A program made the position numbers and the translations under genes. DNA of 64,000 nt from Pseudomonas sp. GM18 (GTDB lineage: Bacteria > Pseudomonadota > Gammaproteobacteria > Pseudomonadales > Pseudomonadaceae), in assembly GCF_000282195.1 (NCBI RefSeq), contig NZ_AKJT01000030.1:1-64000 (forward strand), read 5' to 3'. The notes beneath the pieces were generated by a model. The model worked only from the letters and a program-made list of their open reading frames with translations, searched no databases and was not told the origin of the DNA. This document shows positions 11,180 to 21,116 of the stretch, piece by piece (positions within the stretch are counted from its first letter, which is position 1; every line of letters starts with the position of its first letter).

Positions 11180-12346
11180 ATGAATCTTCACGAGTATCAG
11201 GGTAAGCAGCTGTTCGCTGAGTACGGCCTGCCAGTATCCACCGGTTACGCGGTAGACACCCCGGAAGCAGCAGCAGAAGCTTGCGACAAAATCGGCGGCA
11301 GCGAATGGGTTGTCAAAGCCCAGGTTCACGCCGGTGGTCGCGGTAAAGCGGGCGGCGTAAAGCTGGTTCGCAGCAAAGAAGACGCTAAAGCATTTGCACA
11401 GCAGTGGCTGGGCAAGCGTCTGGTGACTTACCAGACTGACGCCAATGGTCAGCCAGTCACCAAGATCCTGGTTGAATCGTGCACTGATATCGCTAAAGAG
11501 CTGTACCTGGGCGCTGTCGTTGACCGTTCGAGCCGTCGCATCGTGTTCATGGCTTCCACTGAAGGTGGCGTGGACATCGAGAAAATCGCTCACGACACCC
11601 CTGAGAAAATCCTCAAGGCCACTATCGATCCACTGGTTGGCGCTCAGCCATTCCAGGGTCGCGAGCTGGCATTCCAGCTGGGTCTGGAAGGCAAGCAAGT
11701 TGCTCAGTTCGCCAAGATCTTCGTAGGTCTGGCCAAGCTGTTCAAGGATCACGACCTGGCTCTGCTGGAAGTGAACCCGCTGGTGATCAAGGCTGACGGC
11801 GATCTGCATTGCCTCGATGCCAAGATCAACATCGACGCCAACGCCATGTACCGTCAGCCTAAGCTGAAGACTTTCCACGATCCGTCGCAAGACGATCCGC
11901 GCGAAGCGCACGCTGCCAAGTTCGAACTGAACTACGTAGCACTGGAAGGCAACATCGGTTGCATGGTCAACGGTGCTGGCCTGGCCATGGGTACCATGGA
12001 CATCGTCAACCTGCATGGCGGCAAACCAGCCAACTTCCTCGACGTGGGCGGCGGTGCTACCAAAGAACGCGTGACCGAAGCGTTCAAGATCATTCTGTCC
12101 GACACCAACGTCGCTGCAGTACTGGTTAACATCTTCGGCGGCATCGTTCGTTGCGACATGATTGCCGAAGGCATCATCGGCGCTGTGAAAGAAGTCGGCG
12201 TGAAAATCCCGGTTGTTGTTCGCCTTGAAGGCAACAACGCTGAGCTGGGCGCTAAAGTACTGGCAGAAAGCGGTTTGAACATCATCGCTGCTACCAGCCT
12301 GACCGACGCTGCTCAACAAGTTGTCAAAGCTGCGGAGGGCAAATAA
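11180..12346 (+). CDS. sucC: Succinyl-CoA synthetase (ADP-forming) beta subunit
   Basis: Beta subunit of the enzyme that makes ATP while converting succinyl-CoA to succinate. The 388-residue protein begins with the invariant [12 protein letters not shown]. It has an ATP-grasp domain ([17 protein letters not shown] near residue 46-62) and a C-terminal CoA-ligase domain with [12 protein letters not shown] and [10 protein letters not shown]. An upstream in-frame TTG would add 16 residues lacking family character, so I use the ATG at 11180. The stop overlaps the sucD start by one base. Confidence 0.97.
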   Translation: MNLHEYQGKQLFAEYGLPVSTGYAVDTPEAAAEACDKIGGSEWVVKAQVHAGGRGKAGGVKLVRSKEDAKAFAQQWLGKRLVTYQTDANGQPVTKILVESCTDIAKELYLGAVVDRSSRRIVFMASTEGGVDIEKIAHDTPEKILKATIDPLVGAQPFQGRELAFQLGLEGKQVAQFAKIFVGLAKLFKDHDLALLEVNPLVIKADGDLHCLDAKINIDANAMYRQPKLKTFHDPSQDDPREAHAAKFELNYVALEGNIGCMVNGAGLAMGTMDIVNLHGGKPANFLDVGGGATKERVTEAFKIILSDTNVAAVLVNIFGGIVRCDMIAEGIIGAVKEVGVKIPVVVRLEGNNAELGAKVLAESGLNIIAATSLTDAAQQVVKAAEGK

Positions 12347-13227
12347 TGAGCGTCCTGATCAATAAAGACACCAAAGTTATCTGCCAGGGCATTACCGGTT
12401 CGCAAGGTAGTTTCCACACCCAGCAAGCCATCGAATACGGCACCAAGATGGTGGGTGGCGTAACTCCGGGCAAAGGCGGCACCGAGCACCTGGGTCTGCC
12501 AGTGTTCAACACCGTGAAAGACGCTGTAGCTGCCACTGGCGCCACCGCCAGCGTGATCTACGTTCCAGCTCCTTTCTGCAAGGACTCCATCCTGGAAGCA
12601 GCCTTCGGCGGCATCAAGCTGATCGTTTGCATCACTGAAGGCATTCCTACCCTGGACATGCTGGATGCCAAGGTCAAGTGCGACGAGCTGGGCGTAGTCC
12701 TGATCGGTCCTAACTGCCCAGGCGTGATCACTCCAGGCGAATGCAAGATCGGCATCATGCCAGGTCACATTCACTTGCCAGGCAAGGTCGGTATCGTTTC
12801 CCGTTCCGGCACCCTGACCTACGAAGCTGTGAAGCAGACTACTGACGCCGGTTTCGGTCAGTCGACTTGCGTCGGCATCGGTGGTGACCCGATCCCGGGT
12901 TCGAACTTCATCGACATCCTGAAGCTGTTCCAGGAAGACCCGAAGACCGAAGCGATCGTGATGATCGGCGAGATCGGCGGTTCGGCTGAAGAAGAAGCGG
13001 CTGCCTACATCAAGGCACACGTGACCAAGCCGGTTGTTTCCTACATCGCTGGTGTGACTGCTCCTCCGGGCAAGCGCATGGGCCATGCTGGCGCAATCAT
13101 CTCTGGCGGCAAAGGCACTGCAGACGAGAAATTCGCTGCTCTGCAAGACGCAGGCGTTAAAACCGTGCGTTCGCTGGCAGACATCGGCAAGGCCCTGGCC
13201 GAGCTGACTGGCTGGGCCGTCAAGTAA
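12346..13227 (+). CDS. sucD: Succinyl-CoA synthetase alpha subunit
   Basis: Alpha subunit, carrying the CoA-binding Rossmann domain and the phosphorylated histidine. The 293-residue protein starts [33 protein letters not shown] is the CoA-binding signature, and His in [12 protein letters not shown] near residue 247 is the phosphohistidine site. The start is coupled to sucC through a TAATG overlap, with a GGAGGG Shine-Dalgarno inside the last sucC codons. It is the last gene of the TCA cluster and is followed by an intrinsic terminator. Confidence 0.98.
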   Translation: MSVLINKDTKVICQGITGSQGSFHTQQAIEYGTKMVGGVTPGKGGTEHLGLPVFNTVKDAVAATGATASVIYVPAPFCKDSILEAAFGGIKLIVCITEGIPTLDMLDAKVKCDELGVVLIGPNCPGVITPGECKIGIMPGHIHLPGKVGIVSRSGTLTYEAVKQTTDAGFGQSTCVGIGGDPIPGSNFIDILKLFQEDPKTEAIVMIGEIGGSAEEEAAAYIKAHVTKPVVSYIAGVTAPPGKRMGHAGAIISGGKGTADEKFAALQDAGVKTVRSLADIGKALAELTGWAVK

Positions 13228-13254
13228 GCCGCGCGCTTAACTGACGCTCCACAA

Positions 13255-13282
13255 ACAAAGGCCACCTTCGGGTGGCCTTTGT
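13255..13282 (+). terminator. Rho-independent terminator after sucD
   Basis: ACAAAGGCCACC and GGTGGCCTTTGT form a 12-bp stem around a TTCG tetraloop, 28 bases after sucD. It closes the sdh-suc operon. The remaining 250 bases to brnQ contain no gene that I can support. Confidence 0.92.
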
Positions 13283-13535
13283 CGTTTCCACGGCTTGCAG
13301 TCGTCCACCATTTACATGCAAAAACGCGACATTGAAATGTCGTGTATCGGATAGTTCGCCCTGTAATAGTGCGTTTGTCAGGCAAATTCGTTACGCTAGC
13401 CGCCATTTTTGCGTCTGCGGCCCACAAGGCAGCGGCGCGCTAAACGGGTCAGTCCTATACGGATCGACAGCATTTCCCTCACCCATAAGGGAAATCCCTC
13501 TCTAAATTCCGATTCAGTAGTGTGGTATTTCCTTA

Positions 13536-14849
13536 ATGAAAGTGTTGAAAGGCCAGGACATCCTGGCGTTGGGCTTCATGACATTTGCCCTGTTCGTCGG
13601 GGCTGGCAACATCATCTTCCCGCCTATCGTCGGTTTGCAGTCCGGGCCTAATGTCTGGATGGCGGCGCTGGGTTTCCTGATCACCGCGGTCGGTCTGCCG
13701 GTGATCACCGTTGTCGCCCTGGCCAAGGTCGGCGGTGCAATGGATGCCTTGAGCAGCCCGATCGGTAAAATCGCCGGTGGCCTGCTGGCAGCCGCGTGCT
13801 ACCTCGCTGTCGGCCCGTTGTTCGCGACACCGCGTACCGCGACCGTGTCGTTCGAAGTGGGTCTGGCGCCGCTGACCGGCGAGAGCCCGCTGGCGCTGTT
13901 TCTCTATAGCTCGGTGTACTTCCTGCTGGTGTTCTTCATCTCGCTCTATCCGGGCCGTCTGCTGGACACCGTAGGACGGTTCCTCGCACCGCTGAAGATC
14001 ATCGCCCTGGCCGTTCTCGGCATCGCAGCGTTCGCATTGCCAGCCGGCGATATCGGCGTGGCCACCCCTGAATACGTGGCGGCACCGTTCTCCCAGGGCT
14101 TCATCAATGGTTACCTGACCATGGATACCCTGGGCGCGCTGGTATTCGGCATTGTCATCGTCAACGCGATCCGCTCCCGTGGCGTCGAATCGCCGGTGTT
14201 GATCACCCGTTACGCGATCATTGCCGGGCTGATTGCCGGTGTCGGTCTGGCGCTGGTTTACGTCAGCTTGTTCCGTCTCGGTTCGGGCAGCCATGAAGTG
14301 GCCGCCGGTGCCACCAACGGCGCGGCGGTATTGCACGCCTACGTGCAGCACACCTTCGGTTCCCTGGGCAGTGGCTTCCTCGCGGTGCTGATCTCCCTGG
14401 CCTGCCTGGTGACCGCGGTCGGTCTGACTTGCGCCTGTGCCGAATACTTCAGCCGTGTGCTGCCACTGTCCTACAAGACGCTGGTGATCATTCTGGCTGC
14501 GTTCTCCCTGCTGGTGTCTAACCTGGGCCTCACCAAGCTGATCGCGTTCTCGATCCCGGTGCTGACCGCTATCTACCCGCCATGCATCGCTCTGGTGGCC
14601 CTGAGCTTCTGCAAGGACTTCTGGCATGAGCAAGGCCGCATCGTCGGTCCGGTGATGCTGGTGTCGTTCATCTTCGGCATGATCGACGCCCTCAAAGGCG
14701 CCGGTCTGGCCGACTGGATGCCGTCTCAACTGGCTCACCTGCCCCTGAGCGAGCAGGGCCTGGCGTGGCTGGTGCCGTCGGTCATGACCCTGGTGCTCGC
14801 CGTGGTTTGCGACCGTCTGCTGGGCAAGCGCGAAGAAGCGCTGGCTTAA
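13536..14849 (+). CDS. brnQ: Branched-chain amino acid:cation symporter, BrnQ/LIVCS family
   Basis: Inner-membrane carrier of the LIVCS family for uptake of leucine, isoleucine and valine. The 437-residue protein has about twelve hydrophobic segments. The N-terminal [18 protein letters not shown] is the strongest family marker, and the middle [12 protein letters not shown] region also fits. It is a single-gene unit with a GC-rich terminator. The Shine-Dalgarno is weak (only GGTATTTCC before the ATG). Confidence 0.93.
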   Translation: MKVLKGQDILALGFMTFALFVGAGNIIFPPIVGLQSGPNVWMAALGFLITAVGLPVITVVALAKVGGAMDALSSPIGKIAGGLLAAACYLAVGPLFATPRTATVSFEVGLAPLTGESPLALFLYSSVYFLLVFFISLYPGRLLDTVGRFLAPLKIIALAVLGIAAFALPAGDIGVATPEYVAAPFSQGFINGYLTMDTLGALVFGIVIVNAIRSRGVESPVLITRYAIIAGLIAGVGLALVYVSLFRLGSGSHEVAAGATNGAAVLHAYVQHTFGSLGSGFLAVLISLACLVTAVGLTCACAEYFSRVLPLSYKTLVIILAAFSLLVSNLGLTKLIAFSIPVLTAIYPPCIALVALSFCKDFWHEQGRIVGPVMLVSFIFGMIDALKGAGLADWMPSQLAHLPLSEQGLAWLVPSVMTLVLAVVCDRLLGKREEALA

Positions 14850-14892
14850 GCCGCTTGATGGCCCGTCACAAGCGGGCCTTGAGCATCAACAG

Positions 14893-14928
14893 AAATGCCC
14901 CGTATCAATCGATACGGGGCATTTTTTA
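14893..14928 (+). terminator. Rho-independent terminator after brnQ
   Basis: AAATGCCCCGTATC and GATACGGGGCATTT pair perfectly around an AATC loop and run into a T tract, 44 bases after brnQ. This is a strong intrinsic terminator. Confidence 0.95.
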
Positions 14929-15003
14929 TCGGCGGGATGCGGTGTCTTTTTCTCTGAGGTAACGTCGAAACACTGTCACCGTCTACACATCACAAGGAAC
15001 TGC

Positions 15004-15741
15004 ATGTCGTTCATCCACGCCAATCTGATCCACATCCTCGCCGCGCTCTGGTTTGTCGTCTGCTGGGGTGGCTACACCCGCTACGCGACATGGAAGGGCC
15101 GTGATACCGCGTGCCTGGCCAGTGTGCTGCACCTATATCGCGAAGACTGGATGCGCCGCATGCTGTTGCGCGACAACCGCATCGCCGATGCCAGCGTGAT
15201 CGGTAACCTGGAGCGCAACGCCTCGTTCTTCGCTTCCAGCACGTTGATTATCCTGGCCGGTATTCTCACGGTGTTGGGTGCATCCGAAAGAGCCGTGTCG
15301 TTGCTGGCGGATATCCCGATGGTGCAACAGGCTTCCCAAGGCATGTCGGAAATCAAGTTGTTGTGCCTGGCGCTGGTGTTTGTCTATGCGTTCTTTACGT
15401 TCAGCTGGTGCATGCGTCAGTACAACTTTGCAGCCATTCTCGTGGGCTCGGCGCCGATGATCGGTGAGCGGCATGTGTCCGAGCAAGAACGTAAAGCCTT
15501 TGCTTCCCGAGCCGCCCGTGTCATCTCCATGGCGGCCAACCAATTCAACTTCGGTCTGCGTTCCTATTACTTCGGCATGACCATGCTGGCGTGGTTTGTC
15601 AGCCCCTGGTTGTTCATGTTGATGAGCGCCGGTGTTGTGTTTGTATTGTATCGCCGCGAGTTTCACTCCGACGTTCTTGACGTAATGGTCTATACACCTA
15701 CAGAGGCGCCATTGCCTGAGCTGAACAAAGAGGCGGCTTGA
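15004..15741 (+). CDS. DUF599 family membrane protein
   Basis: A 245-residue protein with about four membrane helices (near residues 5-22, 75-92, 115-135 and 190-215). It matches my recollection of the DUF599 family: the early GYTRYATWKGRD and REDWMRRMLLRDNRIADA segment, and the NFGLRSYYFGM region. The family has no established biochemical role. A purine-rich CACAAGGAAC lies just before the ATG. It is monocistronic, ending before a bidirectional terminator shared with the convergent lipoprotein gene. Confidence 0.75.
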   Translation: MSFIHANLIHILAALWFVVCWGGYTRYATWKGRDTACLASVLHLYREDWMRRMLLRDNRIADASVIGNLERNASFFASSTLIILAGILTVLGASERAVSLLADIPMVQQASQGMSEIKLLCLALVFVYAFFTFSWCMRQYNFAAILVGSAPMIGERHVSEQERKAFASRAARVISMAANQFNFGLRSYYFGMTMLAWFVSPWLFMLMSAGVVFVLYRREFHSDVLDVMVYTPTEAPLPELNKEAA

Positions 15742-15860
15742 TGAGTATTTGCCTGGCAGCGCAGTCTGGTGTGGTTCCTGGGTTTAGTGTGTTCGTTGTT
15801 GCTGATGATTAGTCCGACTTTTAGAACCGTTTTGCTCTAATGCACCAAGTAACAGGCAAA

Positions 15861-15890
15861 AGAAAACCCGCACATGGCGGGTTTTCTTTT
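15861..15890. terminator. Bidirectional terminator
   Basis: AGAAAACCCGC and GCGGGTTTTCT form an 11-bp stem with T-rich tails on both strands. It serves the DUF599 gene on the plus strand and the small lipoprotein gene on the minus strand. Confidence 0.88.
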
Positions 15891-15908
15891 ATCACGCTAA
15901 AAACTGTT

Positions 15909-16166
15909 TTAGTTTTTAGGTGCTTCTGTAGGCGCTGCCGGAGCGGCTTCTTTTGCCGCTGCTGCGTTCGATTCGACCTGAGCTTTGGCAGCTTCGGCGT
16001 TTTCTTTTGCTGCTTCGTTCACTTTATCCTGAGCTTCGCTCATTTTTTCCTGAACTTGCTCGGTTTGTTTGGTGGCATCTTGAGCTTTGTCCTCGGGTTT
16101 TTTACCGCAGGCGGCGAGACCGAGGGAAGCGGTCAACATCAAGGCAATAGCTAAAGTCTTACGCAT
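15909..16166 (-). CDS. Small alanine-rich predicted lipoprotein
   Basis: An 85-residue protein with a clear lipoprotein signal: MRKTLAIALMLTASLGLAAC, lipobox LAAC, Cys20. The mature part is a charged Ala/Glu/Lys/Gln-rich segment (KTEQVQEKMSEAQDKVNEAAKE-like heptads) likely to form a helix or coiled coil, ending in a Pro/Ala tail. This is reminiscent of the small outer-membrane lipoproteins of Pseudomonas (OprI-like in style only). The ATG at 16166 has an AGGAG Shine-Dalgarno; a longer frame upstream lacks a signal peptide and is not used. Confidence 0.8.
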   Translation of the reverse strand: MRKTLAIALMLTASLGLAACGKKPEDKAQDATKQTEQVQEKMSEAQDKVNEAAKENAEAAKAQVESNAAAAKEAAPAAPTEAPKN

Positions 16167-16323
16167 GGGGTGTTTCTCCTGATGGAAAATATCTACTGGC
16201 CTTTCGAGCACAGCGATCAGGGTTAAGTTCCTCAAATCACACAGATATATATGTTTGTTTTTTAAGGGAACTTTTGCCCACTAGCCTGCTACTTTGTCCG
16301 GACACTAAGAAGAGTTTTATCAA

Positions 16324-16800
16324 ATGGCCGAAAACCCCGTTTTTGAGCGTGCGACACGATTCCTGTCGGCGTTGCGCCATTGTCAGGTACTTGGCATGCG
16401 CGTTCACAGCGCCAGCAGCGAAGGGCTGACGGTGATTCTGCCGTACAGCCCACGGATCGTCGGTAACCCGCAAACCGGGGTGATTCATGGCGGTGCGCTG
16501 ACCTCGCTGATGGATACCGCCTGCGGCATGGCCACCCTCTGCGTGCTGCCTGAGTTCGAAGTCTGCCCGACGCTCGACTTGCGCATCGACTACATGCACG
16601 CCGCCGAGCCGCACAAGGAAGTGTTTGGCTTCGCCCAATGCTACCGAGTGACCACTGATGTGATCTTCGCGCGCGGTTTTGCCTATCAGGACGACCCCGA
16701 ACAGCCCATCGCCCACGTGGTGGGCACCTTCATGCGCATGGGCAAGGGCGTCAAAGGTACTAAAAGCTTTGGCGGTGTGATTGCTGGAGGTGCGAAATGA
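16324..16800 (+). CDS. PaaI-family hotdog thioesterase (first of two)
   Basis: Single hotdog-fold acyl-CoA thioesterase of 158 residues. The PaaI-type active-site region is seen in NPQTGVIHGGALTSLMDTACG (about residues 45-65), with the HGG and the following helix Asp as the probable catalytic elements. Substrate cannot be read from sequence. It overlaps the next thioesterase gene by ATGA, so the two are co-translated paralogues and may form a heteromer. Confidence 0.85.
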   Translation: MAENPVFERATRFLSALRHCQVLGMRVHSASSEGLTVILPYSPRIVGNPQTGVIHGGALTSLMDTACGMATLCVLPEFEVCPTLDLRIDYMHAAEPHKEVFGFAQCYRVTTDVIFARGFAYQDDPEQPIAHVVGTFMRMGKGVKGTKSFGGVIAGGAK

Positions 16801-17249
16801 CCGACACGTTCAAGGAACAGCTTCAACAGGCCCATGCGCAGGGGGACTACGCCTCGCTGCTGCAGCTGATTCCTTACGCCGAGCTGATCGGCGTCGAATG
16901 TTCGCGGGTAGGAGATGAGCTGCTGTTTCGTCTGCCGGCCAACAAGGACAACATTGGTAACCCTTTACTGCCGGCGATTCATGGCGGGGTGATTGCCGGG
17001 TTCATGGAACTCTCGGCGGCGCTGCACCTGTTGATTTTCACCGGCTCGCCCGGTGTGCCGAAGATTATCGACTTTTCCCTCGACTACCTGCGCGCAGGGC
17101 AGTTTCGCGATACCTGGGCCCGATGCCAGGTTTGTCGCCAGGGGCGGCGGGTGGCAAACGTGGCGATTACCGCCTGGCAAAGCACTGAAGCCGAGCCCAT
17201 TGCCACAGCCCGGGCGCACTTCAAAATCGAAGAGCCCTTGAAATCCTGA
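16797..17249 (+). CDS. PaaI-family hotdog thioesterase (second of two)
   Basis: A 150-residue single-hotdog protein paralogous to the upstream gene. It carries NIGNPLLPAIHGGVIAGFMELSA, where the catalytic HGG is followed by Glu in place of the upstream protein's Asp, and SLDYLRAG matching the hotdog core strand. Translation is coupled to the upstream gene by a 4-base overlap. The -35 element of the heat-shock-type promoter of htpG begins within its last codons. Confidence 0.85.
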   Translation: MTDTFKEQLQQAHAQGDYASLLQLIPYAELIGVECSRVGDELLFRLPANKDNIGNPLLPAIHGGVIAGFMELSAALHLLIFTGSPGVPKIIDFSLDYLRAGQFRDTWARCQVCRQGRRVANVAITAWQSTEAEPIATARAHFKIEEPLKS

Positions 17250-17262
17250 TCTCAGCCCCCAA
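17237..17262 (+). promoter_or_regulatory. Sigma-32 (heat-shock) promoter of htpG
   Basis: CTTGAAA (17237-17243), a 13-base spacer and CCCCAA (17257-17262) match the RpoH consensus (CTTGAAA, 13-15 bases, CCCCATnT). It lies about 70 bases before htpG and overlaps the end of the preceding gene, as expected for a heat-inducible chaperone gene. Confidence 0.7.
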
Positions 17263-17330
17263 CTCTGAGGACAACCCGCCGCCGACCCTCAAGGTCGCGG
17301 CCACTGCCATCTGATTGGAGTTTGATGACC

Positions 17331-19235
17331 ATGAGTGTGGAAACTCAAAAGGAAACCCTGGGCTTCCAGACCGAGGTGAAGCAGCTGCTGCACCTCATGA
17401 TCCATTCGCTGTATTCCAACAAGGAAATCTTCCTTCGCGAATTGATCTCGAACGCCTCTGACGCTGTCGATAAATTACGTTTTGAAGCGCTGGCCAAGCC
17501 TGAGTTGCTGGAAGGCGGCGCTGAACTGAAAATCCGCGTGAGCTTCGACAAGGACGCTAAAACCGTCACCCTCGAAGACAACGGCATTGGCATGAGCCGT
17601 GAAGATGCGGTCACTCACCTGGGCACTATCGCCAAGTCCGGCACTGCCGATTTCATGAAGCACCTGTCTGGCGATCAGAAAAAAGACTCGCACCTGATCG
17701 GTCAATTCGGTGTCGGTTTCTACTCGGCGTTCATCGTCGCCGATAAAGTTGACGTATTCAGCCGCCGTGCCGGTGCTGCTACCAGCGAAGGCGTGCACTG
17801 GTCGTCCAAGGGCGAAGGCGATTTTGAAGTTGCCACCGTTGATAAACCCGAGCGCGGCACTCGCATCGTTCTGCACCTGAAGTCCGGTGAAGACGAGTTC
17901 GCCGATGGCTGGCGTCTGCGCAACATCATCAAGAAGTATTCCGACCACATCGCTTTGCCGATCGAGTTGCCGAAAGAAGTGGCAGCCGTTGAAGGCGAAG
18001 AGCAGCCGGCCATTGAATGGGAAACCGTCAACCGCGCCAGCGCCCTGTGGACTCGCCCTCGTACTGAAGTGAAGGACGAGGAATACCAGGAGTTCTACAA
18101 GCACGTCGCTCACGATTTCGAGAATCCGCTGAGCTGGAGCCACAACAAGGTCGAAGGCAAGCTCGAGTACACCTCGCTGCTTTATGTGCCGACCCGTGCT
18201 CCGTTCGACCTGTACCAGCGTGAAGCGCCGAAAGGCCTGAAGCTGTACGTGCAGCGCGTGTTCGTCATGGATCAGGCCGAGTCGTTCCTGCCGCTGTACC
18301 TGCGCTTCATCAAAGGCGTGGTCGATTCCAACGACCTGTCGCTGAACGTGTCGCGGGAAATCCTGCAGAAAGACCCGATCATCGACTCCATGAAATCGGC
18401 GCTGACCAAGCGCGTTCTGGACATGCTGGAAAAACTGGCGAAGAACGAGCCTGAGCAATACAAAGGTTTCTGGAAGAACTTCGGTCAGGTCATGAAAGAA
18501 GGCCCGGCAGAAGACTTCGCCAACAAAGAAAAAATTGCCGGCCTGCTGCGTTTCGCGTCCACTCAGGGCGACGACGGCGAGCAGGTTGTAGGCCTGGCCG
18601 ACTACCTGGCCCGTGCCAAGGAAGGTCAGGACAAGATCTACTACCTGACCGGCGAAACCTACGCGCAAGTCAAAAACAGCCCGCACCTGGAAGTCTTCCG
18701 CAAGAAAGGCATCGAAGTGCTGCTGCTGACCGACCGTATCGACGAGTGGCTGATGAGCTACCTCAACGACTTCGACGGCAAGAGCTTTGTCGACGTGGCA
18801 CGCGGTGACCTGGACCTCGGCAACCTGGATTCGGAAGAAGACAAGAAAGCCGCGGAAGAAGTCGCCAAGTCCAAAGAAGGCCTGGTTGAGCGTCTCAAGA
18901 CCGCTTTGGGTGAGTCCGTTGCTGAAGTGCGGGTTTCCCACCGCCTGACCGATTCTCCGGCGATTCTGGCCATCGGCGAGCAAGACCTGGGCCTGCAAAT
19001 GCGTCAGATCCTGGAAGCCAGCGGTCAGAAGGTTCCGGATTCGAAACCGATCTTCGAATTCAACCCGGCTCACCCGCTGATCGAGAAACTCGACAACGAG
19101 CAGAGCGACGAGCGCTTCGGCGACCTGTCGCACATTCTGTTCGATCAGGCGGCCCTGGCGGCCGGCGACAGCTTGAAAGACCCGGCGGCTTATGTGCGCC
19201 GCCTGAACAAGCTGCTGGTTGAACTGTCGGTTTAA
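17331..19235 (+). CDS. htpG: Molecular chaperone HtpG (Hsp90)
   Basis: Cytosolic ATP-dependent Hsp90-family chaperone of 634 residues. The N-terminal Bergerat ATP-binding fold shows [14 protein letters not shown] (about 33-46), DNGIGM (about 82-87) and [11 protein letters not shown] (about 120-130). The middle domain has LNVSREILQ, and the C-terminal dimerisation domain ends [11 protein letters not shown] start at 17331, because GGAG is 10 bases upstream and [13 protein letters not shown] is the usual N-terminus. The ATG at 17325 is too close to the GGAG. A sigma-32-like promoter lies upstream. Confidence 0.98.
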   Translation: MSVETQKETLGFQTEVKQLLHLMIHSLYSNKEIFLRELISNASDAVDKLRFEALAKPELLEGGAELKIRVSFDKDAKTVTLEDNGIGMSREDAVTHLGTIAKSGTADFMKHLSGDQKKDSHLIGQFGVGFYSAFIVADKVDVFSRRAGAATSEGVHWSSKGEGDFEVATVDKPERGTRIVLHLKSGEDEFADGWRLRNIIKKYSDHIALPIELPKEVAAVEGEEQPAIEWETVNRASALWTRPRTEVKDEEYQEFYKHVAHDFENPLSWSHNKVEGKLEYTSLLYVPTRAPFDLYQREAPKGLKLYVQRVFVMDQAESFLPLYLRFIKGVVDSNDLSLNVSREILQKDPIIDSMKSALTKRVLDMLEKLAKNEPEQYKGFWKNFGQVMKEGPAEDFANKEKIAGLLRFASTQGDDGEQVVGLADYLARAKEGQDKIYYLTGETYAQVKNSPHLEVFRKKGIEVLLLTDRIDEWLMSYLNDFDGKSFVDVARGDLDLGNLDSEEDKKAAEEVAKSKEGLVERLKTALGESVAEVRVSHRLTDSPAILAIGEQDLGLQMRQILEASGQKVPDSKPIFEFNPAHPLIEKLDNEQSDERFGDLSHILFDQAALAAGDSLKDPAAYVRRLNKLLVELSV

Positions 19236-19246
19236 CCACGTTGTAT

Positions 19247-19271
19247 AAAAACCCGCTTCGGCGGGTTTTTT
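19247..19271 (+). terminator. Rho-independent terminator after htpG
   Basis: AAAAACCCGC, TTCG loop, GCGGGTTTTTT: an intrinsic terminator 11 bases after the htpG stop. Confidence 0.93.
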
Positions 19272-19302
19272 CATTCTGGTGCTTTTTTACTGGGAGTCAG
19301 TC

Positions 19303-20025
19303 ATGAGTCAAATCACTGTTCGATCCGTCGCCTATCAGATCGACGGCCAATCGTATGAAAGCCGTCTGGCCTTCGATGCCGACCATAAAGGCCCGCGTCC
19401 GGGTCTGTTGATGGCGCCGAACTGGATGGGCGTCAGCGCCGGTGCCGAGGAGATTGCCAAATCCGTGGCGTCCAAGGGCTATGTGGTGCTGATCGCCGAC
19501 CTGTACGGCCAATCGGTTCGTCCGCAGAACGGCGACGAGGCAGGCGCGGCGATGATGCCGTTGAAGAATGATCGGGCCTTGCTGCGCAAACGCATGCAGG
19601 CTGCATTCGAGCAGTTGCAAGGGCAGGGCGAGGCGGCGGTCGATACCTCAAAACTGGCGACCTTCGGTTTTTGCTTCGGTGGGTGCTGCGCGCTGGAGCT
19701 GGCGCGTACCGGTGCGCCGGTGAAAGCGGCGGTGTCGTTCCACGGCACGCTGGATACGCCGAACGTGAACGATGCGAAAAGCATCAAGGGTTCGGTGCTG
19801 GTGCTGCATGGCGCTGCCGATCCGTTGGTGCCGAAAGAGCAACTGCCGGCGTTCGAAGCTGAAATGAATGCCGCTGGTGTGGATTGGCAATTGCTGAGCT
19901 ATGGCGGCGCGGTGCATTCGTTTACCGACCCGCATGCCAACGTGCCGGGCACTATGATGTATGACGCGAAAACCGCGGCTCGCGCGTTCACGTCGATGCA
20001 TAACTTGCTGGATGAAGTGTTTTAA
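19303..20025 (+). CDS. Dienelactone hydrolase family protein
   Basis: Alpha/beta-hydrolase of 240 residues. The nucleophile elbow is GFCFGG with Cys124, typical of dienelactone hydrolases, which use cysteine. The acid is probably in GAADPLVPKEQ (Asp near 168), and the histidine is in GAVHSFTDPHAN (near 202). No aromatic-degradation genes lie nearby, so the physiological ester is unknown. The start at 19303 is set by GGGAG upstream; an in-frame codon at 19279 falls inside the preceding terminator tail. Confidence 0.88.
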   Translation: MSQITVRSVAYQIDGQSYESRLAFDADHKGPRPGLLMAPNWMGVSAGAEEIAKSVASKGYVVLIADLYGQSVRPQNGDEAGAAMMPLKNDRALLRKRMQAAFEQLQGQGEAAVDTSKLATFGFCFGGCCALELARTGAPVKAAVSFHGTLDTPNVNDAKSIKGSVLVLHGAADPLVPKEQLPAFEAEMNAAGVDWQLLSYGGAVHSFTDPHANVPGTMMYDAKTAARAFTSMHNLLDEVF

Positions 20026-20044
20026 GGCTGATGGCTGCCTGACA

Positions 20045-20150
20045 CTGATCGTTCCTACGCTCTGCGTGGGAATGCAGCCCGTGACGCTCCGCGTCACTGG
20101 ACGCGGAGCGTCCCCAGAGGCATTCCCACGCAGAGCGTGGGAACGATCAG
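20045..20150. repeat. 106-bp nested palindromic element (MITE-like Pseudomonas repeat)
   Basis: Outer arms at 20045-20075 and 20120-20150 are 31 bp with one mismatch, starting CTGATCGTTCC and ending GGGAACGATCAG. Between them a perfect 13-bp inverted repeat, GACGCTCCGCGTC...GACGCGGAGCGTC, is nested. A short REP-like piece (GTAGGAGCTGTCGAG, then GGCTGCGATCTTTT) follows at about 20156-20191. The element has no coding capacity. Confidence 0.8.
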
Positions 20151-20194
20151 CCGATGTAGGAGCTGTCGAGTGAAACGAGGCTGCGATCTTTTAA

Positions 20195-21055
20195 TTAAGG
20201 CAACTCAATCCGCTCACTTTCCCCTGGCACCGTCGGCCAATCCCCGGCCGCCCAGCGCCGACGTGCTTCATCAATCAATGCCGGATCGCTGGCCACGAAG
20301 TTCCAGTTGATCCGTCGTGGCCCATCCAGTGGCGCTCCGCCAAACAGCACGGCATGGCAGTCGCTTTCGGCGAACAGCGTCATCTCTTCCCCGGCCGGCA
20401 GCACCACTAACGTGTAGGGCTCCAGCAGCTCGCCATCAAGCTGCGCCTCACCGCTCAACACATACAGCGCCCGTTCTTCATGCTCGGTGGGAATCAGCAG
20501 CGTGGTCGCTGTTTGCAGGTTCAATTCGACATACAGCGTAGGAGAAAGCACCGGGACCGGCGATTCGAGGCAAAAGCCCGTCCCGGCGATCATCCGTATC
20601 TTCACGCCAAGGTTTTCACTGACCGGCAGCGTGGCCGCTGGATGGTGGCTGTAGTGTCCTGGACCGTGCTCATGGTCTTTGGGCGACGCCAGCCAGATCT
20701 GTAAGCCGTGCATCGTCCCGCCGCTGTCTCTCAATGCTTCGGGCGTGCGTTCGACATGGGCAATCCCACTGCCGGCGGTCATCCAGCTGACATCGCCGGC
20801 ATTCACCACCTGATCGGAACCGAGGCTGTCCTTGTGCTGGATTTGCCCTTCGAACAGGTAGGTGAGGGTGGACAGGCCGATGTGCGGATGCTGACGGATG
20901 TTCATGCCTTTGCCCGGTGGATAACGGGTTTCGAGCATGTGGTCGAAAAACACGAAAGGCCCGACGTTGCGGCATTTGGCTGACGGCAAAGGGCGAAGGA
21001 TCGGCTGGCCTTCGACATCTTCGGCGCGAGGACGGATCACGAGCGGAGTGTTCAT
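20195..21055 (-). CDS. Pirin family protein
   Basis: Bicupin of 286 residues. The N-terminal pirin signature is GPFVFFDHMLETRYPPGKGMNIRQHPHIGLSTLTYLFEG (about 32-70), with the metal ligands in HPHIG and in the SGIAHVERT segment near residue 100. Pirins bind Fe(II) or other metals and some show quercetinase activity; the role here is unknown. It is monocistronic, and no obvious terminator follows apart from the repeat at 20045-20150. Confidence 0.92.
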   Translation of the reverse strand: MNTPLVIRPRAEDVEGQPILRPLPSAKCRNVGPFVFFDHMLETRYPPGKGMNIRQHPHIGLSTLTYLFEGQIQHKDSLGSDQVVNAGDVSWMTAGSGIAHVERTPEALRDSGGTMHGLQIWLASPKDHEHGPGHYSHHPAATLPVSENLGVKIRMIAGTGFCLESPVPVLSPTLYVELNLQTATTLLIPTEHEERALYVLSGEAQLDGELLEPYTLVVLPAGEEMTLFAESDCHAVLFGGAPLDGPRRINWNFVASDPALIDEARRRWAAGDWPTVPGESERIELP

Positions 21056-21116
21056 GGTGCATTCCAGGCTGAGCGGGTGACGCAGGGAGCATAACCCGCT
21101 TGCGTAGCCGTTGCCG

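Noticed and set aside
15741-15812. A 23-codon frame right after the DUF599 gene, starting at an ATGA-like overlap
   Set aside because: No Shine-Dalgarno, no membrane segment or motif, and it ends in a T-rich tract; it looks like chance read-out.
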